In this document: piece by piece, positions 22,099-30,814 of the stretch | How positions within the stretch are numbered: position 1 is the stretch's first letter | Layout of the letters: each line of letters opens with the position of its first letter | Assembly: GCF_000308295.2 (NCBI RefSeq) | Contig: NZ_HG326653.1 | Span: forward strand, 303,873-367,872 | DNA length: 64,000 nucleotides | Origin: Afipia birgiae 34632 | Lineage (GTDB): Bacteria; Pseudomonadota; Alphaproteobacteria; Rhizobiales; Xanthobacteraceae | Direction: 5' to 3' | The notes under the pieces: generated by a model | The model's input: only the letters and a program-made list of their open reading frames with translations | What the model was told of the DNA's origin: nothing | The model's database searches: none | Made by a program: the position numbers and the translations under genes

Positions 22099-24027
22099 TC
22101 ATTGCACATTGAGAACCAACGTCAATCCGCCGGCCCCTTTTCGTTCAACGTTGTTGTTCGTGGTGTGATGCGGAATATGGCAATGGACAAGCCATTTCCC
22201 TGGTCTGCGAGCAGTCCAGATGACGTCGTAGCGCTGTCCCGGACCAACATTCACGGTATCGGCAAGAAATCGCTGATTTTCCTCCAGCGTCTCTCCATCG
22301 CGTGCCACCACCTGAAATGGGCCGCCATGAACGTGCATGGGGTGAACAAAGTTGTTGTTGGTGCCGATGAAGCGAATCTTGATGGTTTGCCCAACCTTCA
22401 TGGAGACAGTGTCTGTCTCTGGATACGACTTCCCATTGATTGTGAAATAATTCGGAAGGCCGCCCTCCATAAGCATTGCGGGATACGTCAACCACTCGCG
22501 CTTCAACCATTCCTGGAGCTGGATGGTGTATTCGAGATCAGCTTTTACGTCGGCGGCGCTGTCCTTCGGCGCAACCAGCAACGCGCCGTAAAGACCTAGG
22601 CCTTGTTGACGATCGGGGTGGTCGTGGCTGTGATAAAAGTAAGTTCCGCTTTGGTCTACGGTGAACTCGTATGTGTATTGACCGCCCGGCGCCACAGGCG
22701 GCTGGGTTATCTCGGCTGGGCCATCCATATCGTTTGGTACGATTAGACCGTGCCAGTGCACAGTCGTGGATTCCGGAAGGCTGTTGCGGAAATTGATCCG
22801 AGCGTGATCGCCTTCGGTCAATTGAAGGCGGGGGCCCGGCACCTGGCGATTGTAGGCGTAGGCCTCTACGGAGACATCCGGAAGAATATTCCAGCGTATG
22901 ATCGAAGCTTCGATATCGAAGACCTTGATCCCATTTTCGATGCGCGGCTTAAGAACGTTGTCCCCTCGGGCATCAGCAGGCGCCTTATAGACGACTTGCC
23001 GGGGATTGACCGCCGCCATCTCTTTCATTGCTGCACCGGGCGTGTCGAACGTCATAATCATGCCCGGCGGCATAATAGCGCCGCCGACGTCGCGTACGCT
23101 CAGACCCAGATTGACCTTGAAACCTGGAAGCACCATTCCGGAAATCAGGAGGAATGTCGTCACGCCAGCGAGCGCGGCCAACTGCGGGGTCGTCGCGTCG
23201 CTCGTCATTTGATGGCCGCCGCGAGACTTGTAGCCGTTGGCGGAGGTCAGTTTCTGCTTGTGGTCGCTGTATCCATTCATTTGATGCATTTCCGCATCCG
23301 ACATTCCACTCATGTCAGACTTCATTCCGGACATCGAGCCGTTCTCGGCGGCTTTCCTATCCGAGCGTTCGGTCATCAAGCCGTGCTTGATCTTCTTCTT
23401 CACCATCCAAACGTTGAATGGATAAGCGGCAACAAAGCCAACCATCACGCCGAGCGACATGACGCCCCAGAAGATCAATTCGAGCGGGTCCATGGCCCGC
23501 ATGTCACGCCCCATCATCAGCAAGCTCATCGTCGGCGCCATGCCTGCCATCATGGCGTTCATGCTGATGAATTCTGGCATGAAGCTCTTACGCACGTTCT
23601 CCCAATAGGAGCCACCCATCATTTTCTTCATAAACAACGATTGGAAGATGAAGAGACCGAACGAAAAGCCCGCGACATACTCAACGATCAGGTCGACCCA
23701 CATCGGCAGACCGAGCAGCGCGGTTACAGTTGCGGCGAGGATAATCCCGGTTGCATCGCCGGCGACGCAATGGATTGTGCTTCCGATGCCCTGCTTCCAA
23801 AGCGGGGACGTGAACTGTTCATGCTCTCCGAGCCGCGGCTCCTTATCAACAAGTACGTACAGGAGAAGACCGAACGGGCCCATGTAAAGGGTCACAAGGA
23901 TGAAGCCCCATTTCATCACAGTTGGCTCGGGGTTGTTCTGGAATTGATCGACCGCGACATAAATTGTCGATGCTACTGCAATCACAAACCACGCGATTAG
24001 AAAATAGTCATAGGGAAGTGCAATCAT
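22099..24027 (-). CDS. DUF4396 membrane protein fused to a multicopper oxidase
   Basis: 642 residues from the ATG MIALPYDYF; a TTG nine codons upstream is less likely. The first 210 residues are a DUF4396-type membrane domain with about six helices (MMGGSYWENVRKSFMPEF, YPFNVWMVKKKIKHGLMTE). A Met/His-rich linker follows (SMSGMKSDMSGMSDAEMHQM). One further helix precedes a periplasmic multicopper oxidase with TTVHWHGL, YFYHSHDHPD, HPMHVHGGPF and HCHIPHHTTNNN. In the last motif the usual T1 axial Met/Leu position is Asn. Likely Cu(I) or phenolic oxidation at the outer face of the inner membrane. Lies in the cus region, 70 nt upstream of the OpgC gene. Confidence 0.88.
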   Translation of the reverse strand: MIALPYDYFLIAWFVIAVASTIYVAVDQFQNNPEPTVMKWGFILVTLYMGPFGLLLYVLVDKEPRLGEHEQFTSPLWKQGIGSTIHCVAGDATGIILAATVTALLGLPMWVDLIVEYVAGFSFGLFIFQSLFMKKMMGGSYWENVRKSFMPEFISMNAMMAGMAPTMSLLMMGRDMRAMDPLELIFWGVMSLGVMVGFVAAYPFNVWMVKKKIKHGLMTERSDRKAAENGSMSGMKSDMSGMSDAEMHQMNGYSDHKQKLTSANGYKSRGGHQMTSDATTPQLAALAGVTTFLLISGMVLPGFKVNLGLSVRDVGGAIMPPGMIMTFDTPGAAMKEMAAVNPRQVVYKAPADARGDNVLKPRIENGIKVFDIEASIIRWNILPDVSVEAYAYNRQVPGPRLQLTEGDHARINFRNSLPESTTVHWHGLIVPNDMDGPAEITQPPVAPGGQYTYEFTVDQSGTYFYHSHDHPDRQQGLGLYGALLVAPKDSAADVKADLEYTIQLQEWLKREWLTYPAMLMEGGLPNYFTINGKSYPETDTVSMKVGQTIKIRFIGTNNNFVHPMHVHGGPFQVVARDGETLEENQRFLADTVNVGPGQRYDVIWTARRPGKWLVHCHIPHHTTNNNVERKGAGGLTLVLNVQ

Positions 24028-24241
24028 GGAGCGCCGCCTCGTGCAATCGGACAATAAGATCCCTTATCCCGCAACCGGAGAAGTCGAAAATCCGGCAGGT
24101 ATTCGTGACGATATTGCGATATCTCAGAGCCCGCCTGTAGAGCAAAAATAACTGCTCGCTCTACAGGGATTGGCACCAGACAGCCGTTTGGTGGCACGAT
24201 CGCATTCGACAATTTGAATCGATCGCAACCGGCCCGGTCTC

Positions 24242-24541
24242 TTACTTGGATTTTTGAAGAGTAGTCACGGTGAGCTGACCATTGACCCGGTCGGCATCGA
24301 ACTTCACCTTATCACCGACCTTGACGGTCTTCAGTACCGCAGTATCCTGGACCCGGAACACCATCGTCATTCCTTCGTCCATATCGAGCTTCTTGATGGG
24401 GCCATGCTTCAGAGTGATTTTACCGGCAGACTCATCTATTTTCACGACAGAACCTTCAACAGGCGCCGTTTGAGCCGCCGCATTGAAACTCATCAATCCG
24501 ATCGAGAGAACGGCGGCGACCGCCAGAAGTTGTTTACGCAT
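24242..24541 (-). CDS. cusF: CusF-like periplasmic Cu(I) chaperone
   Basis: 99 residues with signal peptide ending AAAQT. The mature OB-fold carries the CusF signature GKITLKHGPIKKLDMDEGMT: the ligands of CusF (His, two Met and the Trp-position segment) are represented by the His of KHGPI and the Met residues of LDMDEGMTM, and the C-terminus is VKVGDKVKFDAD. It would deliver Cu(I)/Ag(I) to CusB. It is the intact member of a CusF / cupredoxin / small exported protein cassette; the second copy is at 57206-58660. Confidence 0.9.
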   Translation of the reverse strand: MRKQLLAVAAVLSIGLMSFNAAAQTAPVEGSVVKIDESAGKITLKHGPIKKLDMDEGMTMVFRVQDTAVLKTVKVGDKVKFDADRVNGQLTVTTLQKSK

Positions 24542-24602
24542 GTGTCTTCCTTTCAGCTAATTAACCTTCGGAATGAAGGCTCTACGCTCCCCAGCGTTTC
24601 AA

Positions 24603-25181
24603 TCACTTGACAATCACTGTGCCGAACATGCCTGCCTCGTGGTGGCCAGGAATCAAACACGCAAATTCGAACTGACCTGGCTTGCTGAACTTCCAGACAA
24701 GTTCGCCGCCCTTCCTCGGGGCGATCCGTTTGGCGTTCGGATCATCGTGCTCCATATCGGGATTCTTCTTCATCGCCTCGGCATGTTTGAGGTTGTCCTC
24801 GACGCTCGCCAACACGAACTCATGTTCGAGTTCGCCATTGTTCTTGAGGACGAACTTGATCTGTTCGTTGGTGCGAACCTCGATACGGTCGGGGATGAAC
24901 AGCATCTTTCCGTCCGATTCCCGCATCACGACCTGCACGATTCGCGCGGGCTTTTTTGAATCACCAGGTTCACCTGCCGAGTAGCTCGCGTCGTGACCAT
25001 GGCTATGACCTAGCTTACCCACGCCTGCATTGGCAGAAATCGCCGCAGCGCCTATCAGTGCCAATGCTGCAAGCGTGACGGCGGTGAATGCCATCACCTT
25101 AGGAACGCTGAATTTCCTTTGAAAGATTCCAATCACGACCAAATGAACCGCGGCGGACTTCGACCCAAATTGTGAAGGCAT
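24603..25181 (-). CDS. Cupredoxin-domain exported protein (copy 1)
   Basis: 192 residues from MPSQFGSK, chosen for the AGGAAA site about 9 nt upstream. An N-terminal hydrophobic segment (about residues 30-50) and a His-rich stretch (GHSHGHD) precede the cupredoxin domain. The type-1 copper ligands are visible: His of ELEHEF, then the C-terminal FACLIPGHHEAGMFGTVIV with Cys, His and Met. An insertion with KNPDMEHDDPNAKRIAP is typical of this plastocyanin-like subfamily. It is paralogous to 57450-58097. Confidence 0.88.
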   Translation of the reverse strand: MPSQFGSKSAAVHLVVIGIFQRKFSVPKVMAFTAVTLAALALIGAAAISANAGVGKLGHSHGHDASYSAGEPGDSKKPARIVQVVMRESDGKMLFIPDRIEVRTNEQIKFVLKNNGELEHEFVLASVEDNLKHAEAMKKNPDMEHDDPNAKRIAPRKGGELVWKFSKPGQFEFACLIPGHHEAGMFGTVIVK

Positions 25182-25258
25182 GATATTTTCCTGAACTGCC
25201 GATGAACCATAGGCACGCATGCCCTCACCGGGCGCGGCGCCACGTCATTCAAGTCAGA

Positions 25259-25759
25259 TCAGGAAATGGGGGGACGATAATGTCGAGGGGGAGCTCTGTC
25301 GGCAACGTCCCGATAGCTCTCGGACGCACAGACAGATGTCGGCATCAAGGGTTTGACAATGTCGAAAACCGTGGTCGGCAATGCGCTTAAGCACACCATC
25401 CCGCAACATTGCGCACCCGGGGCCTTATGATGATCCTTTGCCGTGGCAGGCGTTTCGCTGGCGACCGATATTGCTCTGTCGAGATTCTCCGATTTGTTGA
25501 AAAGGGTCTCGCCGCCTTGATGGTGATGTACCTGGCCATCCCCATGGACGTGCCGCGAAGCGCTCTCGCCATATTCATGCATGTGAACGATGCCAAGACC
25601 GTGATTTTCGTCGGTAAGACATGGCGCCGTCTGCGCCCCATCGGAAAACGCAAAGGACATGCCTGGCGCAAGCACGCAAAGCAAATAGACCAAGGCGACA
25701 AACCAGCCGGCCCTCAATCGCTTCGCTCTGGTCAACCGTACGAGCATCCCGATCTTCAA
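25259..25759 (-). CDS. Small exported Cys/His-rich protein, QCCG family copy A
   Basis: 166 residues (alternative start MLVRLTRAKR at 25747). A hydrophobic export segment (RAGWFVALVYLLCVLAPGMS) is followed by a His-rich middle (HVHGDGQVHHHQGG), then GAQCCGMVCLSALPTTV and a C-terminus APPRHYRPPIS. Two paralogues in this window (52586-53056 and 58172-58660) share the same order of parts and identical last residues. All three sit next to cupredoxin or multicopper-oxidase genes. No named family recognised. His and Cys content suggest metal binding (inference). Confidence 0.78.
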   Translation of the reverse strand: MKIGMLVRLTRAKRLRAGWFVALVYLLCVLAPGMSFAFSDGAQTAPCLTDENHGLGIVHMHEYGESASRHVHGDGQVHHHQGGETLFNKSENLDRAISVASETPATAKDHHKAPGAQCCGMVCLSALPTTVFDIVKPLMPTSVCASESYRDVADRAPPRHYRPPIS

Positions 25760-26315
25760 TTCCGATAAGCGTGCCGCAGGATCTGGAACTTAGGGGGAAA
25801 CCGTTTCGCCGCCAAGTGCAAACATGCCTCGTTTGAGAAAGTTCCATTGCGAAACTTTCACAGCCATTCGGACGATGTGCGAACGTCTGAAGGACGACGG
25901 CTCATCGGCCGAATGGCTGTCCTCAAGAACAAGTGAGTCCTATTGAGCTTTGATCGCCCAGTCTGCGCACGAGACGTATTACTCTGCTAGCGACGTAGCT
26001 TGGGAGGCGCGGTGACCCGTACGAGAGTAGGAGATGCGGCTAGGCTCAGGAACGACGACACATGAACCCGAGCCAATAGGCATAATTGTTCAGGCCGAAA
26101 ATCGCCAGCGTTCTCATCGAATGCGTCAAGACCCAGGCTAACGTTCACCGATTCAAGAGGAGCGCTTGGCTACTACCAGAAACATCTAGGCTCAGAGTAC
26201 AGCCAGCTTGTTGCGCTTGATCGTGAACGCTCAAATGCTGCGACGCGACCGTGTCGCCGGCCCCTTCAAAGCGCATCTTAAAACTGCTTCTTACAGTGCT
26301 GAAGGAGGCCCACCG
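25760..26315. other. Intergenic region with a long inverted repeat
   Basis: About 550 bases with no supported gene. Besides the inverted repeat at 25861-25919 nothing recognisable was found. It separates the copper region from the glyoxylate genes, whose reading ends at 26316. Confidence 0.5.
25861..25919. repeat. Inverted repeat, 19-base arms
   Basis: Arms 25861-25879 (CAGCCATTCGGACGATGTG) and 25901-25919 pair at 17 of 19 positions around a 21-base loop. No T-run follows on either strand, so a simple rho-independent terminator is unlikely. A small mobile or REP-type element is possible. Confidence 0.6.
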
Positions 26316-27749
26316 TTAATCAGGAGTTGTGGTCGGCCATACTTTGGCAATCCGCAGGAGGTTCGTGGTACCAGACACACCAAACGGCACACCAGCAGCA
26401 ATGACGACGTTGTCTCCCGGTTGCGCGAAACCTTCGCGAATCGCAGCCTTACAAGCAAGGTCAGTCATTGTTTTCTCGTCAACCGCTTCTGTAGCACGGA
26501 CCGAATGCGCACCCCACACGATCGCCAGCCGCCGCGCGGTCGTTACGCTGGGGGTTAGGGACAGAATCGGCGCTTCTGGCCTTTCGCGCGCTGCGCGCAG
26601 GCTCGATGAACCCGAGAAGGTGTAGGTAATCGTCGCCTTAGCTCCGACGATATGAGCCGCATTGCGCAGCAAGACACAAATCGCATCGGCTGACGTTGGC
26701 TTCGGTTCGAAATGATGGTTGTCAATCAGCCCCCTGTAATGCGGGTCCTTTTCGATTTGGCAAATGATGCGATCCATCATCGAGACGGCTTCGACCGGAA
26801 ACTGCCCCGACGCGGATTCCGCCGATAGCATCACCGCATCCGCACCTTCGTAGATGGCAGCCGCCACATCGGCCGTTTCGGCCCGTGTCGGGACAGGAGT
26901 TGTAATCATCGATTCCAACATCTGCGTCGCGACGACAACTGGCCTCCCCTCGCGGCGGCAAGCGTGCAAAATCGTTCGTTGCAAAGTAGGCACTTGCTCG
27001 GGCGGCAGTTCGACCCCGAGATCGCCGCGCGCCACCATAAGTCCGTCGGCGCGCTGAACGATGGCGTCAAGTTCGACAATGGCCGCCGGCTTTTCAATTT
27101 TCGCCATGATCGCGGCCCGGCCGCGCACTAACGCGCGCGCTTCGTCAATGTCGTCGGCACGCTGAACGAACGACAGGGCCACCCAATCCGCGCCGAGCGA
27201 CAGTCCGAAATCAAGATCGCGCCGATCCTTCGCGGTCAACGGTGAAATCGGCAGAATTGCGCCGGGAACATTAACGCCTTTACGCTCTGAGAGCTTGCCG
27301 CCGGCAATGACTTCGGTCTCGGCAAAGTCTGGGCCAAACGACTTCACGCGCAATTGGATTTTGCCGTCGTCAAGCAACAGTGTTGTGTCTGCCTCTAGCG
27401 CTGCGAAGATTTCTGGATGCGGAAGTGACACACGTCGCTGATCCCCGGCAACCATGTCGAGATCAAGACGGAATTGCGCGCCTTTCGCAAGCACAATCGG
27501 ACCATCGGCGAAGGTACCGATGCGCAGCTTGGGACCTTGCAAGTCTATCAAGATGGCAATAGGTCGTCCGAATTCCCTTTCGACGGCACGGATTGTCTCA
27601 ACACGTGCAGCATGATCTGCATGCGTGCCGTGGCTAAAATTGAGGCGGAAGACATCTACACCAGCCAGGAAAAGCTGCCTGATCGTTTCGGGTGAAGAAC
27701 TTGCGGGACCAAGGGTCGCGACAATCTTGGCATTGCGGTTGCGGCGCAT
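26316..27749 (-). CDS. pyk: Pyruvate kinase
   Basis: 477 residues from MRRNRNAKIVATLGPAS; a start further upstream would overlap the next gene's end. Signatures: FRLNFSHG, the active-site IMAKIEKPAAIVELD with catalytic Lys, GLMVARGDLGVELP and VVATQMLESM. Converts phosphoenolpyruvate and ADP to pyruvate and ATP. It ends the glyoxylate-to-pyruvate gene row (gcl, hyi, glxR, glycerate kinase, pyk), 13 nt after the glycerate kinase gene, so it is likely the pathway-specific isozyme (TtuE-like). Confidence 0.95.
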   Translation of the reverse strand: MRRNRNAKIVATLGPASSSPETIRQLFLAGVDVFRLNFSHGTHADHAARVETIRAVEREFGRPIAILIDLQGPKLRIGTFADGPIVLAKGAQFRLDLDMVAGDQRRVSLPHPEIFAALEADTTLLLDDGKIQLRVKSFGPDFAETEVIAGGKLSERKGVNVPGAILPISPLTAKDRRDLDFGLSLGADWVALSFVQRADDIDEARALVRGRAAIMAKIEKPAAIVELDAIVQRADGLMVARGDLGVELPPEQVPTLQRTILHACRREGRPVVVATQMLESMITTPVPTRAETADVAAAIYEGADAVMLSAESASGQFPVEAVSMMDRIICQIEKDPHYRGLIDNHHFEPKPTSADAICVLLRNAAHIVGAKATITYTFSGSSSLRAARERPEAPILSLTPSVTTARRLAIVWGAHSVRATEAVDEKTMTDLACKAAIREGFAQPGDNVVIAAGVPFGVSGTTNLLRIAKVWPTTTPD

Positions 27750-27762
27750 CAGCTGTTTTTCC

Positions 27763-29031
27763 TTAAGGCCGATCGATGATGATGGCGCGAAAATCATTGA
27801 CGTTGGTCAATGTGGGACCGGTAATCACTGCATCGCCGAGAGCTTCGAAGAACGAATGCCCATCGTTATCGGCAAGCCGCGCCTTGGCATCGAGCCCCAT
27901 ATGTGCTGCGCGCAGAAGCGTCTCAGGCGTCATAACGGCGCCAGCGCTCTCCTCAATGCCATCGATGCCGTCCGTGTCGGCGGCAAGTGCTGATATGCCC
28001 GCGCGCCCGTCCAGTGCTATGGCTAGGGCGAGCAGGAATTCGACGTTGCGGCCACCGCGGCCTTTACCTCTTACCGCCACAGTCGTTTCTCCACCGGACA
28101 GCAGCACGCAGGGCGCAGGCAGCGGTGCCCCGTGCAGAGCGCATGAACATGCGATGCCGGCAAATACCTTGGCCACCTCGCGCGCCTCGCCCTCGATGGC
28201 ATCACCGAGAATGAGCGGCGCGATGCCGGCAGCACGGGCGACCTTTGCGGCGGCTTGGAGAGATTTATGAGGCGCTGCGATCATCGCGTGGCGGACATCC
28301 CAAAACCGCGGATCCTTGGACTTCGGTGTCTCGGAGCACGGATCGTCGAGCCACCTACGTACCGATGGTGGTATCTGGATTTTATATTTGGCGATGACAG
28401 CCAGCGCCTCGGCCATAGTGGTTGGATCGGGAACAGTTGGTCCCGATGCGATGATGGATGGATCATCGCCCGGCACGTCCGAGATGATCAGCGTGATCAT
28501 CGGTGCAGGCGCCGCGGCCAAAGCCAGACGCCCGCCCTTCACGGAGGAGAGATGTTTGCGCACACAATTCATCTCGCGGATGTCGGCACCACTCTTGAGA
28601 AGCGCCCGGTTCACAGATTGCTTGTCTTCCAGCGAAATCGAGCCGGCTGGAGCTGCGAGAAGCGAGGAGCCGCCACCTGAAATCAGGCAGAGGACGAGGT
28701 CGTCGGGGGTTAATCCCCGAACCTTGGCAATGATACGGCGTGCGGCTTCGCGCCCGGCTTCGTCCGGAACGGGATGAGCGGCTTCGACCACCTCGATACG
28801 CGAAGTGGCCATTCCGTGGCCGTAACGTGTAACGACAAGCCCCTCAATAGGACCCGACCAATTTGCCTCCACGGCCGCGGCCATTGAAGCCGCGGCCTTC
28901 CCAGCTCCGACCACAATGGTACGACCTTTCGGAGCCGCAGGAAGGAATGGCGGCACACAAAGAGAGGGCCGCGCCACGTCAACTGCCGCGCGAAACATAT
29001 CCATCAGCAGTGCACGGCGATCGATTCTCAT
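27763..29031 (-). CDS. ttuD: Glycerate 2-kinase, MOFRL/DUF4147 type
   Basis: 422 residues, cytoplasmic. The N-terminal DUF4147 domain shows VVGAGKAAASMAAAVE and LISGGGSSLLAAPAG; the C-terminal MOFRL domain shows LLSGGETTVAVRGKGRGGRN and ALAADTDGIDG. These proteins were long named hydroxypyruvate reductase (TtuD) but phosphorylate glycerate to 2-phosphoglycerate, which fits its place between glxR and pyk. Confidence 0.92.
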   Translation of the reverse strand: MRIDRRALLMDMFRAAVDVARPSLCVPPFLPAAPKGRTIVVGAGKAAASMAAAVEANWSGPIEGLVVTRYGHGMATSRIEVVEAAHPVPDEAGREAARRIIAKVRGLTPDDLVLCLISGGGSSLLAAPAGSISLEDKQSVNRALLKSGADIREMNCVRKHLSSVKGGRLALAAAPAPMITLIISDVPGDDPSIIASGPTVPDPTTMAEALAVIAKYKIQIPPSVRRWLDDPCSETPKSKDPRFWDVRHAMIAAPHKSLQAAAKVARAAGIAPLILGDAIEGEAREVAKVFAGIACSCALHGAPLPAPCVLLSGGETTVAVRGKGRGGRNVEFLLALAIALDGRAGISALAADTDGIDGIEESAGAVMTPETLLRAAHMGLDAKARLADNDGHSFFEALGDAVITGPTLTNVNDFRAIIIDRP

Positions 29032-29089
29032 CGGGCTACTCCGTTTCGTGGTATCCCGCGAGACCGCACAACGCCGGTTGATTTGTCTT

Positions 29090-29980
29090 TCAGTTCGAAT
29101 TCTGACCGATCTGGAAATTGGCCATCATTTCAAGCGCACGTACCATGCCGGAATGATCCCATTTCGAGCCGCCGTAGGCCGCACAGGAACTGAACAACTC
29201 CTGCGCGGTAGCGGTATTGGGCAGAGAAATACCCATTTGCCGCGCGCTCGTGAGCGCCAGATTGAGATCTTTCTGATGGAGTTCGATGCGGAATCCTGGA
29301 TCGAAGGTGCGCTTGACCATACGGTCGCCGTGCAGCTCCAGGATGCGTGAAGCAGCAAATCCACCCATCAACGCCTCGCGCACCCTGGCGGGATCGGCCC
29401 CCGCTCGCGAAGCAAACAACAAAGCTTCAGCCACGGCCTCAATGTTGAGCGCTACGATAATCTGGTTTGCCACCTTGGTCGTCTGACCGTCCCCATTACC
29501 GCCAACGAGCGTGATGTTCTTACCCATCAGTTCGAACAGCGGTTTGATCTTGTCGAACGCGGCCTGAGGGCCGCCAACCATGATTGTCAGCGAGGCTGCC
29601 TTGGCCCCTACTTCGCCGCCTGACACTGGCGCGTCGAGATAGTCACAACCGAGCTCATTGATCCGCTTGGCGAAAGCTTTCGTGGCGAGCGGCGAGATCG
29701 AGCTCATATCAACAACAATCTTGCCTTTGGAAAGCCCCCCGGCGACGCCTCCAGCGCTGAACAAAACATCCTCAACATGGGGAGTATCGGGCACCATGAC
29801 AATGATGACCTCAGCGTTCTCGGCTACTTCCTCGCCGGATTTGCATACCTTGCCTCCAGCTGATTCCAGTTCAGCCGGAATTGGCGTAACGCTGTGCAAA
29901 AAGAGTTCATGACCGCCCTTGATGAGATGACCCGCCATTGGCGTACCCATGATCCCGAGCCCGATGAAGCCAACTTTCAT
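29090..29980 (-). CDS. glxR: Tartronate semialdehyde reductase (2-hydroxy-3-oxopropionate reductase)
   Basis: 296 residues of the beta-hydroxyacid dehydrogenase family: NAD(P) motif KVGFIGLGIMGTPMAGHL at the very start, substrate loop LDAPVSGGEVGAK, and the catalytic Lys in GDGQTTKVANQI. Reduces tartronate semialdehyde made by Gcl to glycerate. It lies 29 nt after hyi, in the same row. Confidence 0.93.
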   Translation of the reverse strand: MKVGFIGLGIMGTPMAGHLIKGGHELFLHSVTPIPAELESAGGKVCKSGEEVAENAEVIIVMVPDTPHVEDVLFSAGGVAGGLSKGKIVVDMSSISPLATKAFAKRINELGCDYLDAPVSGGEVGAKAASLTIMVGGPQAAFDKIKPLFELMGKNITLVGGNGDGQTTKVANQIIVALNIEAVAEALLFASRAGADPARVREALMGGFAASRILELHGDRMVKRTFDPGFRIELHQKDLNLALTSARQMGISLPNTATAQELFSSCAAYGGSKWDHSGMVRALEMMANFQIGQNSN

Positions 29981-30009
29981 TGCTTATTTCTCCAATACGT
30001 AGGACGCGA

Positions 30010-30792
30010 TCAATTGACGACGGCTCCGAACCAACGAAGCCCTTCGGTTGTGGTAGTCTTCGGTTTATACTCAGCACCGATCCAACCCTCGTAACCGAGC
30101 CGATCGAGGTGTGCGAACAGAAAGGAATAGTTAATCTCGCCGGTGCCGGGCTCGTGGCGACCTGGGTTGTCAGCAACCTGGATGTGAGCGATATGCGGCA
30201 GGAGTCTCTCGATCGTTGCGGCTAGTTCGCCTTCCATGCGCTGCATATGATAAATGTCATATTGGAGCTTGAGATTTCCCGACCTTACCTCATCGAAAAT
30301 ATCAAGCGCCTGCGCCGAGCGATTTAGATAGAAGCCGGGGATATCGTAGGAATTAATCGGCTCGACAATCAGCAAAATTCCTGCGCTCTCTAGTTCCGCT
30401 GCCGCGTAGCGCAAGTTCTCGACAAAAGTCCTCCGCAATGTCGCGTGGTCTATGCCTGCGGGTGCGACGCCGGCGAGACAGTTGACCTGCGTGTTACCGA
30501 GAGCTTTTGCATATTCGATCGCCTTGGCCACCCCAACGCGAAATTCACCGACGCGGTCAGGATGACACGCAATGCCGCGCTCGCCCTCACTCCAGTTTCC
30601 GGCCGGGAGATTGAACAGAATCTGCGCGAGTCCGTGCGCTTTGAGCTCAGCACTGATTTCCTCTTTGGCGAAGTCATAGGGGAACAGATACTCCACCCCC
30701 TTGAACCCCGCCTTCGCAGCAGCCGCAAAGCGATCCATGAAGGGCAGTTCAGTAAATAGCATCGATAGATTGGCAGAAATTCTTTGCATATG
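30010..30792 (-). CDS. hyi: Hydroxypyruvate isomerase
   Basis: 260 residues from MQRISANLSMLFTELPF; upstream codons in frame reach into gcl and were rejected. A TIM-barrel of the xylose-isomerase-like family with YLFPYDF, the metal-binding Glu in LLIVEPINSYDIPGFYL, the YDIYHMQ and IQVADNPGRHEPGTGEINY segments. Interconverts hydroxypyruvate and tartronate semialdehyde. 22 nt after gcl. Confidence 0.94.
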   Translation of the reverse strand, partial: HMQRISANLSMLFTELPFMDRFAAAAKAGFKGVEYLFPYDFAKEEISAELKAHGLAQILFNLPAGNWSEGERGIACHPDRVGEFRVGVAKAIEYAKALGNTQVNCLAGVAPAGIDHATLRRTFVENLRYAAAELESAGILLIVEPINSYDIPGFYLNRSAQALDIFDEVRSGNLKLQYDIYHMQRMEGELAATIERLLPHIAHIQVADNPGRHEPGTGEINYSFLFAHLDRLGYEGWIGAEYKPKTTTTEGLRWFGAVVN

Positions 30793-30814
30793 GAGCGCTC
30801 CTAAGCGACCGCTA

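Noticed and set aside
22750-24000. Open frame of 416 codons on the plus strand opposite the fused multicopper oxidase
   Set aside because: No recognisable domain, and the opposite strand carries a clear DUF4396-oxidase gene.
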